DNA of 32,072 nucleotides from CALBPI01 sp039815365 (GTDB lineage Bacteria > Pseudomonadota > Gammaproteobacteria > Steroidobacterales > Woeseiaceae): NCBI GenBank assembly GCA_039815365.1, contig JBCBZK010000027.1, forward strand, positions 1-32,072, read 5' to 3'. This document shows positions 25,406-32,072 of the stretch, in pieces. The translations under genes were made by a program, and so were the position numbers. The notes under the pieces were generated by a model. That model made no database searches. It was not told where the DNA came from and saw nothing but the letters and a program-made list of their open reading frames with translations. How positions within the stretch are numbered: the first letter of the stretch is position 1; each line of letters begins with the position of its first letter.

Positions 25406-28079
25406 TGGCTCTTCCTACCTGTTTCGTGCGTTCCACGCGTTGCCGCCGCTGACCAATTCATCTGGCGAACCAACCGGCGCGATTCACGGTGTGTTGAACA
25501 TGCTGAACAAGCTCGTGCGCGATGAGAATCCCGATTATGTAGGTGTCGTTTTCGATGCGCCCGGTAAAACGTTCAGGGATGACATGTTTGACGACTACAA
25601 AGCTCAGCGGCCACCGATGCCTGATGATCTTCGCAGTCAAATCCAGCCCTTGCATGACATTGTCAGAGCCATGGGTTTGCCGCTGTTGATCGTCAGTGGC
25701 GTCGAAGCTGACGATGTCATTGGCACGCTGGCGATCGAGGCCGCTGAGGCTGGTATCAACGCCGTCGTCTCCACCAGCGACAAAGATATGGCGCAACTGG
25801 TGAAACCTGGTGTCACGCTGGTTAACACGATGAGCAACACGGTGCTCGATCGTGACGGCGTTAAAGCAAAGTTTGATGTCTGGCCGGAACAGATCATTGA
25901 TTATCTTGCGCTCGTGGGCGACAGCGCAGACAACATTCCTGGCGTACCTAAGGTTGGCGCGAAAACCGCTGCAAAATGGCTAGGGCTGTACGACAGCATC
26001 GACGGCATTGTTGAGCATGCGGACGAGATCAAGGGAAAGGTCGGGGAAAGTCTGCGCGAACACATTGAACCGCTAGCGATGTATCAGGCGCTGACCACGA
26101 TCAAATGTGATGTCGCGCTTGATCAGCGCGTCGACGAACTCAATGCAACGGACGCCGACACCGATGCGCTTCGCGCGCTCTACCAGCGCTGGGAGCTGCG
26201 CACGTTGCTGCGCCAGCTCGACGAGAGCACCGATACAAAGAGCCCTGAATCAGCGCCAACGGAACCTGCGCAAACGACGGACTGCGAAGTCGTCCTCGAC
26301 GACGCGGCACTGGATCGCTGGCTGGCACTCATGAACGTTGCGCCGCTGGTCGCCATTGACACCGAAACCACGAGTCTTGACTACATGGCAGCGCAGCTGG
26401 TTGGTATCAGCGTCTGTGTGACCGCCGGCAAAGCGGCATACATTCCTGTCGCGCATGACTATGACGGCGCACCAGAGCAACTGGCACGTGAACATGTACT
26501 TGCCAAAATGAAGCCGTTTCTCGAAGACAGCAGCAAAATCAAACTAGGGCATCATCTCAAATACGACGCACACATCTTCGCCCGCTACGACATTACACTG
26601 GCCGGCATACTTGAAGATTCGATGCTGCAGTCCTACGCACTCAACAGTACCGCTTCGCGACATGACATGGACTCGTTAGCGCAGCATTATCTCGGCGCAA
26701 CCACGACAAAGTATGAAGCGGTCGCCGGCAAAGGCGCCAAGCAAGTAACGTTCGATAAAGTGGATCTGGAGATCGCAGCGCCCTACGCTGCTGAAGACGC
26801 TGATATCACGCTTCGATTGCATCAGCATCTGGACGCCGAGCTGACCAAGACCAAAACACTTAAGGACGTATACAACAGCATCGAGCGTCCGCTCATTCCG
26901 GTGTTGTTCGAGATGGAGGAGCACGGGGTGCTACTCGACTGCGATGCGTTGCATGCGCAAAGTCACGAGCTTGCCGACAGCATGGCAACGCTAGAACAAA
27001 AAGCGCATGAACTTGCTGGCAAGACATTCAACCTTGGCTCGCCTAAACAACTGACGGAAATTCTGTTTGAAGAGCAAGGCTTGCCCGTCATTCGCAAGAC
27101 GCCCAAAGGCGCTCCGTCTACGGCCGAAGATGTACTGGCTGAGCTCGCCGCACAGTACGAGCTTCCTGAGGTCATTCTGGAGTACAGAAGCGTCTCGAAA
27201 CTCAAAAGCACCTACACGGATAAATTGCCCACACTGATTGCTGCAGACCAACGCGTACACACCTCTTACCACCAAGCCGTAGCGGCTACGGGCCGCTTGT
27301 CGTCTTCGGACCCCAATCTGCAGAATATTCCGATTCGCACCGCGATGGGCAGGCGTATTCGTCAGGCGTTTATTGCACCTGATGGCTACCGATTGCTTGC
27401 CGCTGATTACTCACAAATTGAACTGCGGATCATGGCGCATTTGTCCGAAGACGCTGGTTTGCTCAAGGCTTTCGCCGAAGATGCAGACGTACACAAAGCG
27501 ACGGCTGCTGAAGTATTCGGCGTTTCACTAGATGCCGTCAGCGACAATCAGCGACGCTCGGCCAAAGCGATCAATTTTGGGTTGATCTACGGTATGTCGG
27601 CGTTCGGTTTGGCGAAACAACTCAACATCGGCCGCGGCGAAGCGCAGCAATACGTTGACAAGTATTTTGAGCGTTATCCTTCCGTTCACGACTATATGGA
27701 ACGCACACGCAGGCAAGCCCACGATGACGGCTTCGTCGAGACGTTGCATGGCCGTCGTCTGTATCTTCCGGAAATTAAATCGCGGAATGCACAGCGTCGC
27801 CAATATGCTGAGAGGAGTGCGATCAATGCGCCGATGCAAGGCAGCGCTGCGGACATTATCAAAAGGGCGATGCTTGACGTGCACCATTGGATCAATACGG
27901 ACAACATTGACGCGCGTCTGATTATGCAGGTGCACGATGAACTCGTCCTTGAAGTCGCGAGTGATTCGGCCGGGGAAATCATGCAGCAGGTCACGGGCTT
28001 AATGAGTCGCGCCAGCGAGATTGCTGTGCCATTAAAGGTCGATGCGGCGATCGGCGACAACTGGGATGAAGCGCACTAA
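25380..28079 (+). CDS. polA: DNA polymerase I
   Basis: This 899-residue replication and repair polymerase has all three domains. The 5'-3' exonuclease begins KLLLVDGSSYLFRAFHALP. The 3'-5' proofreading domain keeps its acidic residues in AIDTETTSLDY (about 325-335), LKYDAHIF and YAAEDADIT. The polymerase has DYSQIELRIMA (about 676), KAINFGLIYGMS and the C-terminal VHDELVLEV (about 850). Length is typical (928 in E. coli). Its ATG lies within the end of lptM in another frame. The next gene on the map is a predicted small RNA followed by engB, the classical neighbourhood of polA. Confidence 0.97.
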   Translation: MTKKLLLVDGSSYLFRAFHALPPLTNSSGEPTGAIHGVLNMLNKLVRDENPDYVGVVFDAPGKTFRDDMFDDYKAQRPPMPDDLRSQIQPLHDIVRAMGLPLLIVSGVEADDVIGTLAIEAAEAGINAVVSTSDKDMAQLVKPGVTLVNTMSNTVLDRDGVKAKFDVWPEQIIDYLALVGDSADNIPGVPKVGAKTAAKWLGLYDSIDGIVEHADEIKGKVGESLREHIEPLAMYQALTTIKCDVALDQRVDELNATDADTDALRALYQRWELRTLLRQLDESTDTKSPESAPTEPAQTTDCEVVLDDAALDRWLALMNVAPLVAIDTETTSLDYMAAQLVGISVCVTAGKAAYIPVAHDYDGAPEQLAREHVLAKMKPFLEDSSKIKLGHHLKYDAHIFARYDITLAGILEDSMLQSYALNSTASRHDMDSLAQHYLGATTTKYEAVAGKGAKQVTFDKVDLEIAAPYAAEDADITLRLHQHLDAELTKTKTLKDVYNSIERPLIPVLFEMEEHGVLLDCDALHAQSHELADSMATLEQKAHELAGKTFNLGSPKQLTEILFEEQGLPVIRKTPKGAPSTAEDVLAELAAQYELPEVILEYRSVSKLKSTYTDKLPTLIAADQRVHTSYHQAVAATGRLSSSDPNLQNIPIRTAMGRRIRQAFIAPDGYRLLAADYSQIELRIMAHLSEDAGLLKAFAEDADVHKATAAEVFGVSLDAVSDNQRRSAKAINFGLIYGMSAFGLAKQLNIGRGEAQQYVDKYFERYPSVHDYMERTRRQAHDDGFVETLHGRRLYLPEIKSRNAQRRQYAERSAINAPMQGSAADIIKRAMLDVHHWINTDNIDARLIMQVHDELVLEVASDSAGEIMQQVTGLMSRASEIAVPLKVDAAIGDNWDEAH

Positions 28080-28098
28080 AAAATTTTTTCGGTCGTGA

Positions 28099-28126
28099 GG
28101 AACTTCAGCGAAACACCTGTCTCTAA
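28099..28126 (+). promoter_or_regulatory. sigma-E (RpoE/AlgU)-type promoter
   Basis: GGAACTT at 28099-28105 is a perfect -35 for envelope-stress ECF sigma factors. After a 16-nt spacer, TCTAA at 28122-28126 matches the -10 (consensus TCTGA). Expected transcription start is near 28132. It stands directly before a hairpin-rich region ending in a strong terminator and no open reading frame, so it should drive a small RNA. Confidence 0.7.
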
Positions 28127-28131
28127 CCTTA

Positions 28132-28242
28132 TGAGTACGATGTGTGCTTACCCGTTTCTCCTCCCTGAACGGGTACTCAACCCGGTTTCCCCAAGGCCCG
28201 GTTGTTTGATTCGCCCCGACTACACAATGTCGGGGTTTTTTT
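28132..28242 (+). ncRNA. predicted small regulatory RNA in the polA-engB slot (Spot 42/ErsA position)
   Basis: The polA-engB gap holds a likely RNA of about 111 nt. A perfect 8-bp hairpin (TACCCGTT at 28149-28156 with AACGGGTA at 28168-28175) shows a pyrimidine-rich loop UCUCCUCCCUG, able to pair with Shine-Dalgarno sequences. A second hairpin, AACCCGG with CCCGGTT and one C-C mismatch (28179-28203), shows UUUCCCC. The final hairpin with seven T residues is a terminator. The E. coli spf (Spot 42) and Pseudomonas ersA genes lie in this same slot, and ErsA is controlled by the sigma-E relative AlgU, as the promoter here suggests. The exact start and homology to ErsA are inferred. Confidence 0.68.
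28214..28242 (+). terminator. Rho-independent terminator of the small RNA
   Basis: CCCCGAC (28214-28220) pairs perfectly with GTCGGGG (28229-28235) around an 8-nt loop and is followed by seven T residues. Confidence 0.92.
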
Positions 28243-28329
28243 GCGAAAAATTCGTCGAATCATTTTCGCTCTAGTTAGCGCAATGATTTCATTGAGTTTT
28301 CCACTTTTCGAACTGATCACTCGGTCCAG

Positions 28330-28917
28330 TTAATCGAAACCGAGAAATTGACGAAGTTGCAAGCGCCCTTCCGATTCACCGCTCTTTTTCAACGATGAGA
28401 ACAACTGCACGGACGCCCTATCGGCTAGCGCATGTCGAGTCATTTGGAACTGTTTGGCTGCCTGGCCTCGTTTGAGCTTATCGGCTTTCGTCAACAATAC
28501 GTGGGTCGGAATGCCGAGCGCCTCGGCGTATTGCAGCATTTGTTCATCGAAATCTCCGATGCCACGTCTGACATCTACGATGAGAAACATGCCTGTCAGC
28601 GAACGTCGTTCGGCAAAGTACTCCTCCATCAGCACCTTCCAATGGCGCTGCATCGACGCAGACACTTTGGCATAACCATAACCGGGTAAATCCACCAAAC
28701 GCTTGTTTGCAGCAAGCGCGAAGAAGTTGATGAGCTGCGTACGACCGGGCGTTTTGGAGATTCTCGCGAACTGCCGACGATTGACCAGCGTGTTAATGGC
28801 AGATGATTTGCCGGCGTTTGAGCGGCCGGCGAAGGCAACTTCTGCGCCCTCATCGGCAACCAATTGCTCAAGCGAGTTCGCACTGGTGATGAATGTAGCT
28901 TCCGGGAACTGAGACAT
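28330..28917 (-). CDS. engB: ribosome biogenesis GTPase EngB (YsxC/YihA)
   Basis: This 195-residue essential GTPase acts in assembly of the large ribosomal subunit. G1 GRSNAGKSS is at 31-39, the G2-region TPGRTQLINFF follows, G3 is DLPGYGYA and G4 is TKADKL. The ATG at 28917 gives normal family length; a longer frame to 29103 runs into the divergent promoter region. It faces polA tail-to-tail across the small RNA and is divergent from the cytochrome c4 gene. Confidence 0.95.
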   Translation of the reverse strand: MSQFPEATFITSANSLEQLVADEGAEVAFAGRSNAGKSSAINTLVNRRQFARISKTPGRTQLINFFALAANKRLVDLPGYGYAKVSASMQRHWKVLMEEYFAERRSLTGMFLIVDVRRGIGDFDEQMLQYAEALGIPTHVLLTKADKLKRGQAAKQFQMTRHALADRASVQLFSSLKKSGESEGRLQLRQFLGFD

Positions 28918-28966
28918 AGGGCACTTTTTGGCACGAAGCCACGAGCGTTTGCGCGTCAGGTACGTG

Positions 28967-28972
28967 TATAAT
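28967..28972 (+). promoter_or_regulatory. candidate -10 box for the cytochrome c4-dsbA transcript
   Basis: A consensus TATAAT stands about 105 nt before the cytochrome c4 start in the divergent gap with engB. The upstream -35 is weak. The leader would be roughly 100 nt. Confidence 0.4.
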
Positions 28973-29077
28973 TGAGGGCTTTGTAAGATTAGCATGGACG
29001 CGAAGGCACCCAGCTGGCGCAGTGTAGCGCTCTTTTGGTACGCCGGGCACCACCGCAGCACTTTTGAGGATACGACG

Positions 29078-29731
29078 TTGAATATTAAACAGTGGTTAGG
29101 CAAGTCTCGCGCCCAGGCAGCGGCGATAGCATTGATGGTAGCTGTGAGCGGCAGCGCAACAGCCGACAGTATGGTGGATGGTGATCCGGATGCCGGAAAA
29201 GCAAAGTCGACGACCTGCGCCGCTTGTCATGGCGCTGACGGTAACAGTCTGAACCCGCAATGGCCGAGCATTGCCGGTCAGCATGCCAACTACATCGTTC
29301 AACAGCTCGAATACTTCAAAGCAGGCACCCGCAACAACGTATTGATGAACGCTCAGGCCATGGGTCTGTCTGAACAGGACATGAGCGATCTTGCCGCCTA
29401 TTTCGAGCAGCAAACGCCGGTAACGCGCGAAGTTGCAGACGCTGACACGATCGATGTTGGCCGCCGCTTGTATCGCGGGGGCGACAATGAGCGTGGTCTG
29501 CCAGCGTGCATCGCATGTCACGGCCCGACCGGCGCTGGAAACCCTGGTGTGCCGTATCCTGTGATCAGCGGTCAGCATGCGACCTACACCGCATCCAGCT
29601 TGCGTGAATACGCAGCGGACGATGATAAGCGCAGCAACACTGAAACCCAGAACATCATGACCACGATCGCTTTGAAGCTGGAACCGAACGAAATCGACGC
29701 GTTGGCGTCATACCTTCAAGGTCTTAACTGA
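29078..29731 (+). CDS. cytochrome c4 (dihaem)
   Basis: This 217-residue periplasmic electron carrier has two c-type haem sites, CAACH (47-51) and CIACH (144-148), in two similar halves, as in cytochrome c4. A signal peptide (about 1-29) ends SGSATA. The chosen start is TTG at 29078, 7 nt after GAGGA; an upstream ATG at 28994 in the same frame would add residues that spoil the signal peptide. Cytochromes c4 deliver electrons to terminal oxidases such as cbb3. dsbA follows after 20 nt, the same order as in Pseudomonas. Confidence 0.92.
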   Translation: MNIKQWLGKSRAQAAAIALMVAVSGSATADSMVDGDPDAGKAKSTTCAACHGADGNSLNPQWPSIAGQHANYIVQQLEYFKAGTRNNVLMNAQAMGLSEQDMSDLAAYFEQQTPVTREVADADTIDVGRRLYRGGDNERGLPACIACHGPTGAGNPGVPYPVISGQHATYTASSLREYAADDDKRSNTETQNIMTTIALKLEPNEIDALASYLQGLN

Positions 29732-29751
29732 TTGTTCCGGAGAAGTTGATC

Positions 29752-30585
29752 ATGCACACACGAATTATTGCTGCACTAGCTGCCACTGCCATGCTCGTTG
29801 CTTGCGGCAACAGTGACGAAGAAACCGCTGCTGTAGCGCAGGCACCGACCACCGAAACGGTTGTCGAGGAAGCGGCGCCGGTTGCGAGCAAACCCGATGA
29901 CACGCAAACGCTCGCAGCCGCGGAAGAATCCGATGGCAGCTTTGACGCAGACGCGGTAGCTCAGGAAGGCTCTCTGCGCATGGCGCAGAACAACGCCGAA
30001 GCAACGCCGCAGCGTTTCAAGGAAGGCGTACACTACAAGCGCTTTCGCCCGGTCAAGCCGACCGTCGGTGGCAATGAGCGCATCGAAGTTGCCGAAGTCT
30101 TTTGGTACGGCTGTAACCACTGCTTTAACCTGGAGCCAACCTTAGAAAAATGGTCTGGCGAACAGGCTGACGACGTCACATTTGTGAAGATGCCTGCCGT
30201 CTGGAACCCGACCGTCGAAACGCATGCTCAGTTCTTCTACACAATCGAAGCGCTGGCCGGCGCGGGTACGATCACTGACAAGAAAGCAGTTCATCAGGCA
30301 TTCTTCGATTCGATCCACGTCAAGAACCAGCGCATCTACAAGAAAGACGCGCTGGGCGAGTTCCTGGCACCTTTTGGCGTTTCGGCAGAGCAGTTCGACA
30401 AGACATGGCGCTCTTTCGATGTTGATTCGAAAATGCGTCAAGCCAAATCGTTGAACCGTGCCTACAACATCGGCAGTGTGCCGACGCTTGTGATCAACGG
30501 TAAATTCGTAACCGATGAGGATATGGCTGGCGGTAAAGCACAGTTGATTGCCGTCATCGATGAGTTAGTTGCCAGCGAGCGCTAA
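29752..30585 (+). CDS. dsbA: thiol:disulfide interchange protein DsbA, lipoprotein form
   Basis: This 277-residue periplasmic oxidase introduces disulfides into exported proteins. The active site is FWYGCNHC (117-124), so the dipeptide between the cysteines is Asn-His rather than the Pro-His of E. coli DsbA. GSVPTLVINGK carries the cis-proline. The N-terminus MLVACGN is a lipobox with Cys18, so the protein is probably membrane-anchored. An acidic Ala/Glu-rich linker of about 70 residues precedes the thioredoxin-like domain. The ATG at 29752 follows GGAGAAG; a TTG two codons earlier is less likely. It probably shares a transcript with cytochrome c4 and ends in a strong terminator. Confidence 0.92.
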   Translation: MHTRIIAALAATAMLVACGNSDEETAAVAQAPTTETVVEEAAPVASKPDDTQTLAAAEESDGSFDADAVAQEGSLRMAQNNAEATPQRFKEGVHYKRFRPVKPTVGGNERIEVAEVFWYGCNHCFNLEPTLEKWSGEQADDVTFVKMPAVWNPTVETHAQFFYTIEALAGAGTITDKKAVHQAFFDSIHVKNQRIYKKDALGEFLAPFGVSAEQFDKTWRSFDVDSKMRQAKSLNRAYNIGSVPTLVINGKFVTDEDMAGGKAQLIAVIDELVASER

Positions 30586-30607
30586 GGCGCCCATGCAATG
30601 ATCGACA

Positions 30608-30644
30608 AGCCTGGCAGACTCAGCGGTCTGCCAGGCTTTTTTTT
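30608..30644 (+). terminator. Rho-independent terminator after dsbA
   Basis: A perfect 12-bp stem (AGCCTGGCAGAC with GTCTGCCAGGCT) around a 6-nt loop is followed by a run of eight T residues. It separates dsbA from the convergent L,D-transpeptidase gene, whose stop is 2 nt beyond. Confidence 0.95.
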
Positions 30645-30645
30645 G

Positions 30646-31794
30646 CTAGCCAGTTTGCTCTGCAATGATGTGCCATTGACCCTCTGACTGTTGCCAGTAC
30701 AGACGCCGTATCGCTCGCATCTGCTGCCCGTCGTTTGTGGTTAGTGCGTGTTCGAAACGGGTGAGATAGATACCTGCGGCCGCGTCAACGACAAGGATTT
30801 GTGGTGCGTCGATATCCATCGCAGCAACGCTGCGCGCAGCGAGTGCCTCGCGCCGCATCTTCCGCCAATGAGCTGGTGCCAGACCATCGCGGCTGAAATC
30901 CGGTGCATAGTGTGCAAGATACGCAGCGCTGTCGCCTGTCTTCCAGTCTTCGGCCCACACCCTCACACGCTCGGTCAACACGTCAACCAACGGGGAGCGC
31001 ATATCAGCCGGGCGCCATCGTATGTTCTCAACCACGAGAACCGGCGTCTCCCATGGGCTGAGCGCTGCGGCAAGCACTTCAATGCGATCATTGGCAAGCG
31101 CGATACAACCGTCGGTATCACGTGGCGGTCGCACATTGTTAGCAGGCTCCATGCCGTGCAACCAAATACCATCGCCGGTGCGCCCAAGCTGTCGATCCAG
31201 TGCGTTGGGATAGTCCAGCGGTAACGCATGACTGCCATAGCGCGATGGCAGTCGCGACGTATCCAGCGCACCTGTCGTAAAGTAAACACCGAGTGGTGTC
31301 CTGCGATCGCCGCGGCGCTGTTTACCTGCACCAGCGCGGCCAATCGAAACATAGAAGGCATCTGCTACCGTCACCGTGCGATCCGCGATATCCAACAACC
31401 AGGCAACATTGCTGGAAACATCTGCAACGAATATTTGTTGCACAGTATCGGGCAGCGCGAGTACCGCGTCTGGCAAGTACCCATGCGGTGGTTGCCTTGA
31501 TGCGATAAAGCGCTCGCGAGCCTCAACCCACAACGGCTTAAGCTCCGTGTAAGCACGGTGCCCGGTAGTCGCATAATTGCCGCTGGCCATGTCTTCGAGT
31601 TCGATGGCGAGCTTGGCTGACAGCGCCGAAGGCGTGCTCGCCGACAAGTCAGATCGCGCGATCGCCATATGGCCATCGAGCACTTCGTGCATCACCGACA
31701 GTAAAGACTGGTGCTCATTGGCATGACAAACCGGATGTGCTGACACGAATAACACAAGCGTCAGGGACGCAAGCAAACGAACGCAATCAGGCAT
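30646..31794 (-). CDS. L,D-transpeptidase (YkuD domain) with C-terminal NTF2-like domain
   Basis: This 382-residue exported enzyme should cross-link or modify peptidoglycan. A signal peptide covers about residues 1-25. The YkuD domain (about 118-255) shows RRGDRRTPLGVY, His213 in IWLHG and the nucleophile Cys230 in DTDGCIAL. The region from about 265 (ERVRVWAEDWKTGDSAAYL) to the end looks like the NTF2-like domain often appended to such enzymes. The ATG shares one base with the stop of the upstream HD-GYP-like gene (TAATG), so the two are coupled. Confidence 0.9.
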   Translation of the reverse strand: MPDCVRLLASLTLVLFVSAHPVCHANEHQSLLSVMHEVLDGHMAIARSDLSASTPSALSAKLAIELEDMASGNYATTGHRAYTELKPLWVEARERFIASRQPPHGYLPDAVLALPDTVQQIFVADVSSNVAWLLDIADRTVTVADAFYVSIGRAGAGKQRRGDRRTPLGVYFTTGALDTSRLPSRYGSHALPLDYPNALDRQLGRTGDGIWLHGMEPANNVRPPRDTDGCIALANDRIEVLAAALSPWETPVLVVENIRWRPADMRSPLVDVLTERVRVWAEDWKTGDSAAYLAHYAPDFSRDGLAPAHWRKMRREALAARSVAAMDIDAPQILVVDAAAGIYLTRFEHALTTNDGQQMRAIRRLYWQQSEGQWHIIAEQTG

Positions 31795-32072
31795 TAATCG
31801 AAATAGCGGTGCAAGTCAGCGCCAAACGCACCAGGCGGGTGGCCGGCCACAATCCACAACGCGTTGCGCGCCGCAGCTTCAGCACTGAAGTGCGCGAGGT
31901 TGAGCTTGCGCGCGGTGGGCAAAAACTCTTGCTGGGCATCGGTCACGACCAACAATAGTGGGCGCAAACGATGACGGGCATCTTGCTCGGCGACCACAGC
32001 AATCTCGCCGGTATTCAGTTCGACGATACTGCCGCACGGAAATAACCCGAGCGCCTGTACGAACTGCTCGAC
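31794..32072 (-). CDS. C-terminal end of a HD-GYP-type phosphodiesterase-like protein (5' end outside window)
   Basis: Only the last 92 residues are present; the frame is open to the right edge. FVQALGLFPCGSIVELNTGE followed by IAVVAEQDARHRLRPLLLVV is the sequence typical after the HD-GYP domain of cyclic-di-GMP phosphodiesterases. The catalytic HD and GYP motifs would lie outside the window, so activity cannot be judged. Its stop overlaps the transpeptidase start. Confidence 0.65.
   Translation of the reverse strand, partial: VEQFVQALGLFPCGSIVELNTGEIAVVAEQDARHRLRPLLLVVTDAQQEFLPTARKLNLAHFSAEAAARNALWIVAGHPPGAFGADLHRYFD

Noticed and set aside
28243..28269. Hairpin GCGAAAA/TTTTCGC as a terminator for engB
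   Set aside because: On the minus strand no T-run follows the stem, so it does not fit a Rho-independent terminator for engB.
28994..29077. Upstream ATG as the start of cytochrome c4
   Set aside because: It would place about 28 polar residues before the signal peptide; the TTG at 29078 has an ideal Shine-Dalgarno and gives a normal signal peptide.
1..32072. CRISPR arrays, tRNA/rRNA genes, transposons, defence systems
   Set aside because: I looked for repeated units, tRNA-like cloverleaf arms, transposase or nuclease motifs and found none that could be supported.

Overview
The window looks like chromosomal DNA of a gammaproteobacterium of moderately high GC content. Pointers to this are the polA – small-RNA slot – engB – cytochrome c4 – dsbA order (the Pseudomonas arrangement), yadGH, gspAB, lptM and an FlhC-like regulator. 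It is densely packed, with many ATGA/TAATG overlaps, and I see no rRNA, tRNA, insertion sequence, CRISPR array or phage gene. The species cannot be named from this evidence.

Positions 1-6398 hold isoprenoid genes. A minus-strand operon encodes mevalonate diphosphate decarboxylase, phosphomevalonate kinase and then one continuous frame in which a class II HMG-CoA reductase is fused to mevalonate kinase; this frame runs off the left edge. Divergent from it are ispA (farnesyl diphosphate synthase) and dinB (DNA polymerase IV). The block can therefore turn HMG-CoA into IPP and join IPP units into FPP. Positions 6437-10669 hold gspA and gspB (type II secretion accessory) and a natural FakA-FakB (fatty acid kinase) fusion. 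Positions 10652-14435 hold, on the minus strand, a SRAP-domain abasic-site protein, the YadGH ABC exporter and an unrecognised protein; the last is divergent from an FlhC-like zinc regulator. mscL with a strong terminator, an NRDE-family gene and a carboxylesterase follow.

Positions 16703-24757 form one tightly coupled arginine operon: argR, argG, an unassigned P-loop protein, argC, argD, argF', argB, argH. The transcarbamylase is of the acylornithine type. By hand alignment it carries Ala at the residue that decides acetyl- versus succinyl-ornithine specificity, so the operon probably runs on N-succinylated intermediates, as in Bacteroidetes. No acyl-glutamate synthase and no deacylase is encoded in the operon. 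The unassigned P-loop protein between argG and argC is the best local candidate for the missing acyltransferase, and this is the most promising undescribed system in the window.

Positions 24813-32072 hold a hotdog thioesterase, the small lipoprotein gene lptM, polA, a predicted sigma-E-controlled small RNA in the Spot 42/ErsA position, engB, cytochrome c4, a lipoprotein-type DsbA, an L,D-transpeptidase and the C-terminal end of an HD-GYP-like protein cut by the right edge. No gene-free stretch exceeds 300 bases; the longest (28080-28329) holds the predicted small RNA.
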